In this document: one piece after another, positions 14,127-14,378 of the stretch
Numbering within the stretch: position 1 is the first letter of the stretch
Layout of the letters: each line of letters opens with the position of its first letter
Assembly (NCBI GenBank): GCA_002311285.1
Contig: DBZU01000023.1
Location: 1-14,378 of the forward strand
DNA length: 14,378 bases
Origin: Dehalococcoidia bacterium UBA1152
GTDB lineage: Bacteria; Chloroflexota; Dehalococcoidia; Lucifugimonadales; UBA2962
Direction: 5' to 3'
Made by a program: the position numbers and the translations under genes
Notes under the pieces: model-generated
Database searches by the model: none
The model's input: only the letters and a program-made list of their open reading frames with translations
What the model was told of the DNA's origin: nothing

Positions 14127-14378
14127 TTAGAATGGAGCAAATTCTTTTTGCTCGCCGAAAACTTCTCTAAGTGTATCTGATATCTCACCCACGGTAGCAT
14201 ATTTCTCAACTGCTTCGATCATTGCCGGCATTATATTATCGTTGCCACATGCCAAAAGCCTTAGATTCTCTAAGCATTTAGCGACTGATTCATTATCGCG
14301 CTCAGATTTTACCCGGCCTAGTCTTTCTAACTGAATACGTGTTTGATTTGGGTCGATACGTTGAATAGTGGATATTTC
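14127..14378 (-). CDS. Methylmalonyl-CoA mutase large subunit (C-terminal part)
   Basis: The last 83 residues of a minus-strand gene that runs off the right edge; the stop TAA is at 14127-14129. The segment RIDPNQTRIQLERLGRVK, then SERDNESVAKCLENL, GNDNIMPAMIEAVEKYATVGEI and TLREVFG is the characteristic end of the acyl-CoA mutase catalytic (TIM-barrel) chain. The chain ends a few residues after TLREVFG, with no B12 domain attached, so the mutase is the split type and its cobalamin subunit is the gene at 12063-12461. The enzyme rearranges (R)-methylmalonyl-CoA to succinyl-CoA. Methylmalonyl- versus isobutyryl-CoA specificity depends on active-site residues outside the window; the epimerase neighbour favours the former. 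Confidence 0.92.
   Translation of the reverse strand, partial: EISTIQRIDPNQTRIQLERLGRVKSERDNESVAKCLENLRLLACGNDNIMPAMIEAVEKYATVGEISDTLREVFGEQKEFAPF

Noticed and set aside
12063..14378. Isobutyryl-CoA mutase operon instead of methylmalonyl-CoA mutase
   Set aside because: A split small subunit fits both, but the adjacent methylmalonyl-CoA epimerase has no role in isobutyryl-CoA rearrangement. The discriminating residues lie outside the window, so it remains only an alternative.
1..14378. Mobile element, CRISPR array, defence island or RNA gene
   Set aside because: No transposase, integrase, spaced direct repeats, tRNA-like cloverleaf or rRNA sequence was seen; almost every large frame is a recognised chromosomal gene.

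Overview
The window reads as an ordinary chromosomal stretch from an AT-rich bacterium (roughly 40% GC by eye). I think it is most likely a free-living member of the Chloroflexota, for example a marine Dehalococcoidia/SAR202-type lineage. The hints are a fused AccD-AccA carboxyltransferase, RNase J next to FtsK, a family-4 Fe-S uracil-DNA glycosylase, a split methylmalonyl-CoA mutase, and a LolA/LppX-like lipoprotein carrying a DUF3105 domain. This placement is inference; no rRNA or other phylogenetic marker is present.

Layout. Bases 1-63 are the tail of an unrecognised plus-strand gene. After a 286-bp gap comes leuD (plus; leucine synthesis), which converges on a long minus-strand series. 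Read in the direction of transcription (right to left from about 10.56 kb), that series is DUF177/YceD - rpmF - fabD - nusB - acpP, then udg - rnj - ftsK - accDA. The first five genes have a credible promoter at 10565-10594. A 132-bp gap at 7842-7973 with a nested dyad separates acpP from udg. A lipoprotein gene (plus, about 10.78-12.04 kb) diverges from this series behind a good sigma-70-like promoter. It ends in a probable small terminator, facing a second minus-strand operon: methylmalonyl-CoA mutase large subunit (partial, runs off the right edge) - acyl-CoA dehydrogenase - methylmalonyl-CoA epimerase - mutase B12-binding subunit.

How the genes fit together. AccDA, FabD and AcpP supply malonyl-CoA, the malonyl transfer step and the acyl carrier for fatty acid synthesis. 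The right-hand operon does the reverse sort of job, oxidising acyl-CoA and carrying propionyl/methylmalonyl units towards succinyl-CoA. The remainder is housekeeping: ribosomal protein L32 and its usual DUF177 neighbour, the NusB antitermination factor, RNase J, FtsK chromosome translocation, and uracil repair.

I found no CRISPR array, insertion sequence, prophage, toxin-antitoxin pair, tRNA or rRNA, and no obviously new defence or metabolic system. The points most worth a second look are the LppX-like/DUF3105 fusion lipoprotein, a possible sliding-clamp-binding peptide in the UDG tail, the acyl-CoA dehydrogenase inside the split mutase operon, the compact YceD-L32-FabD-NusB-ACP cluster, a loop insertion in the acyl carrier protein, and several small dyads at gene boundaries.
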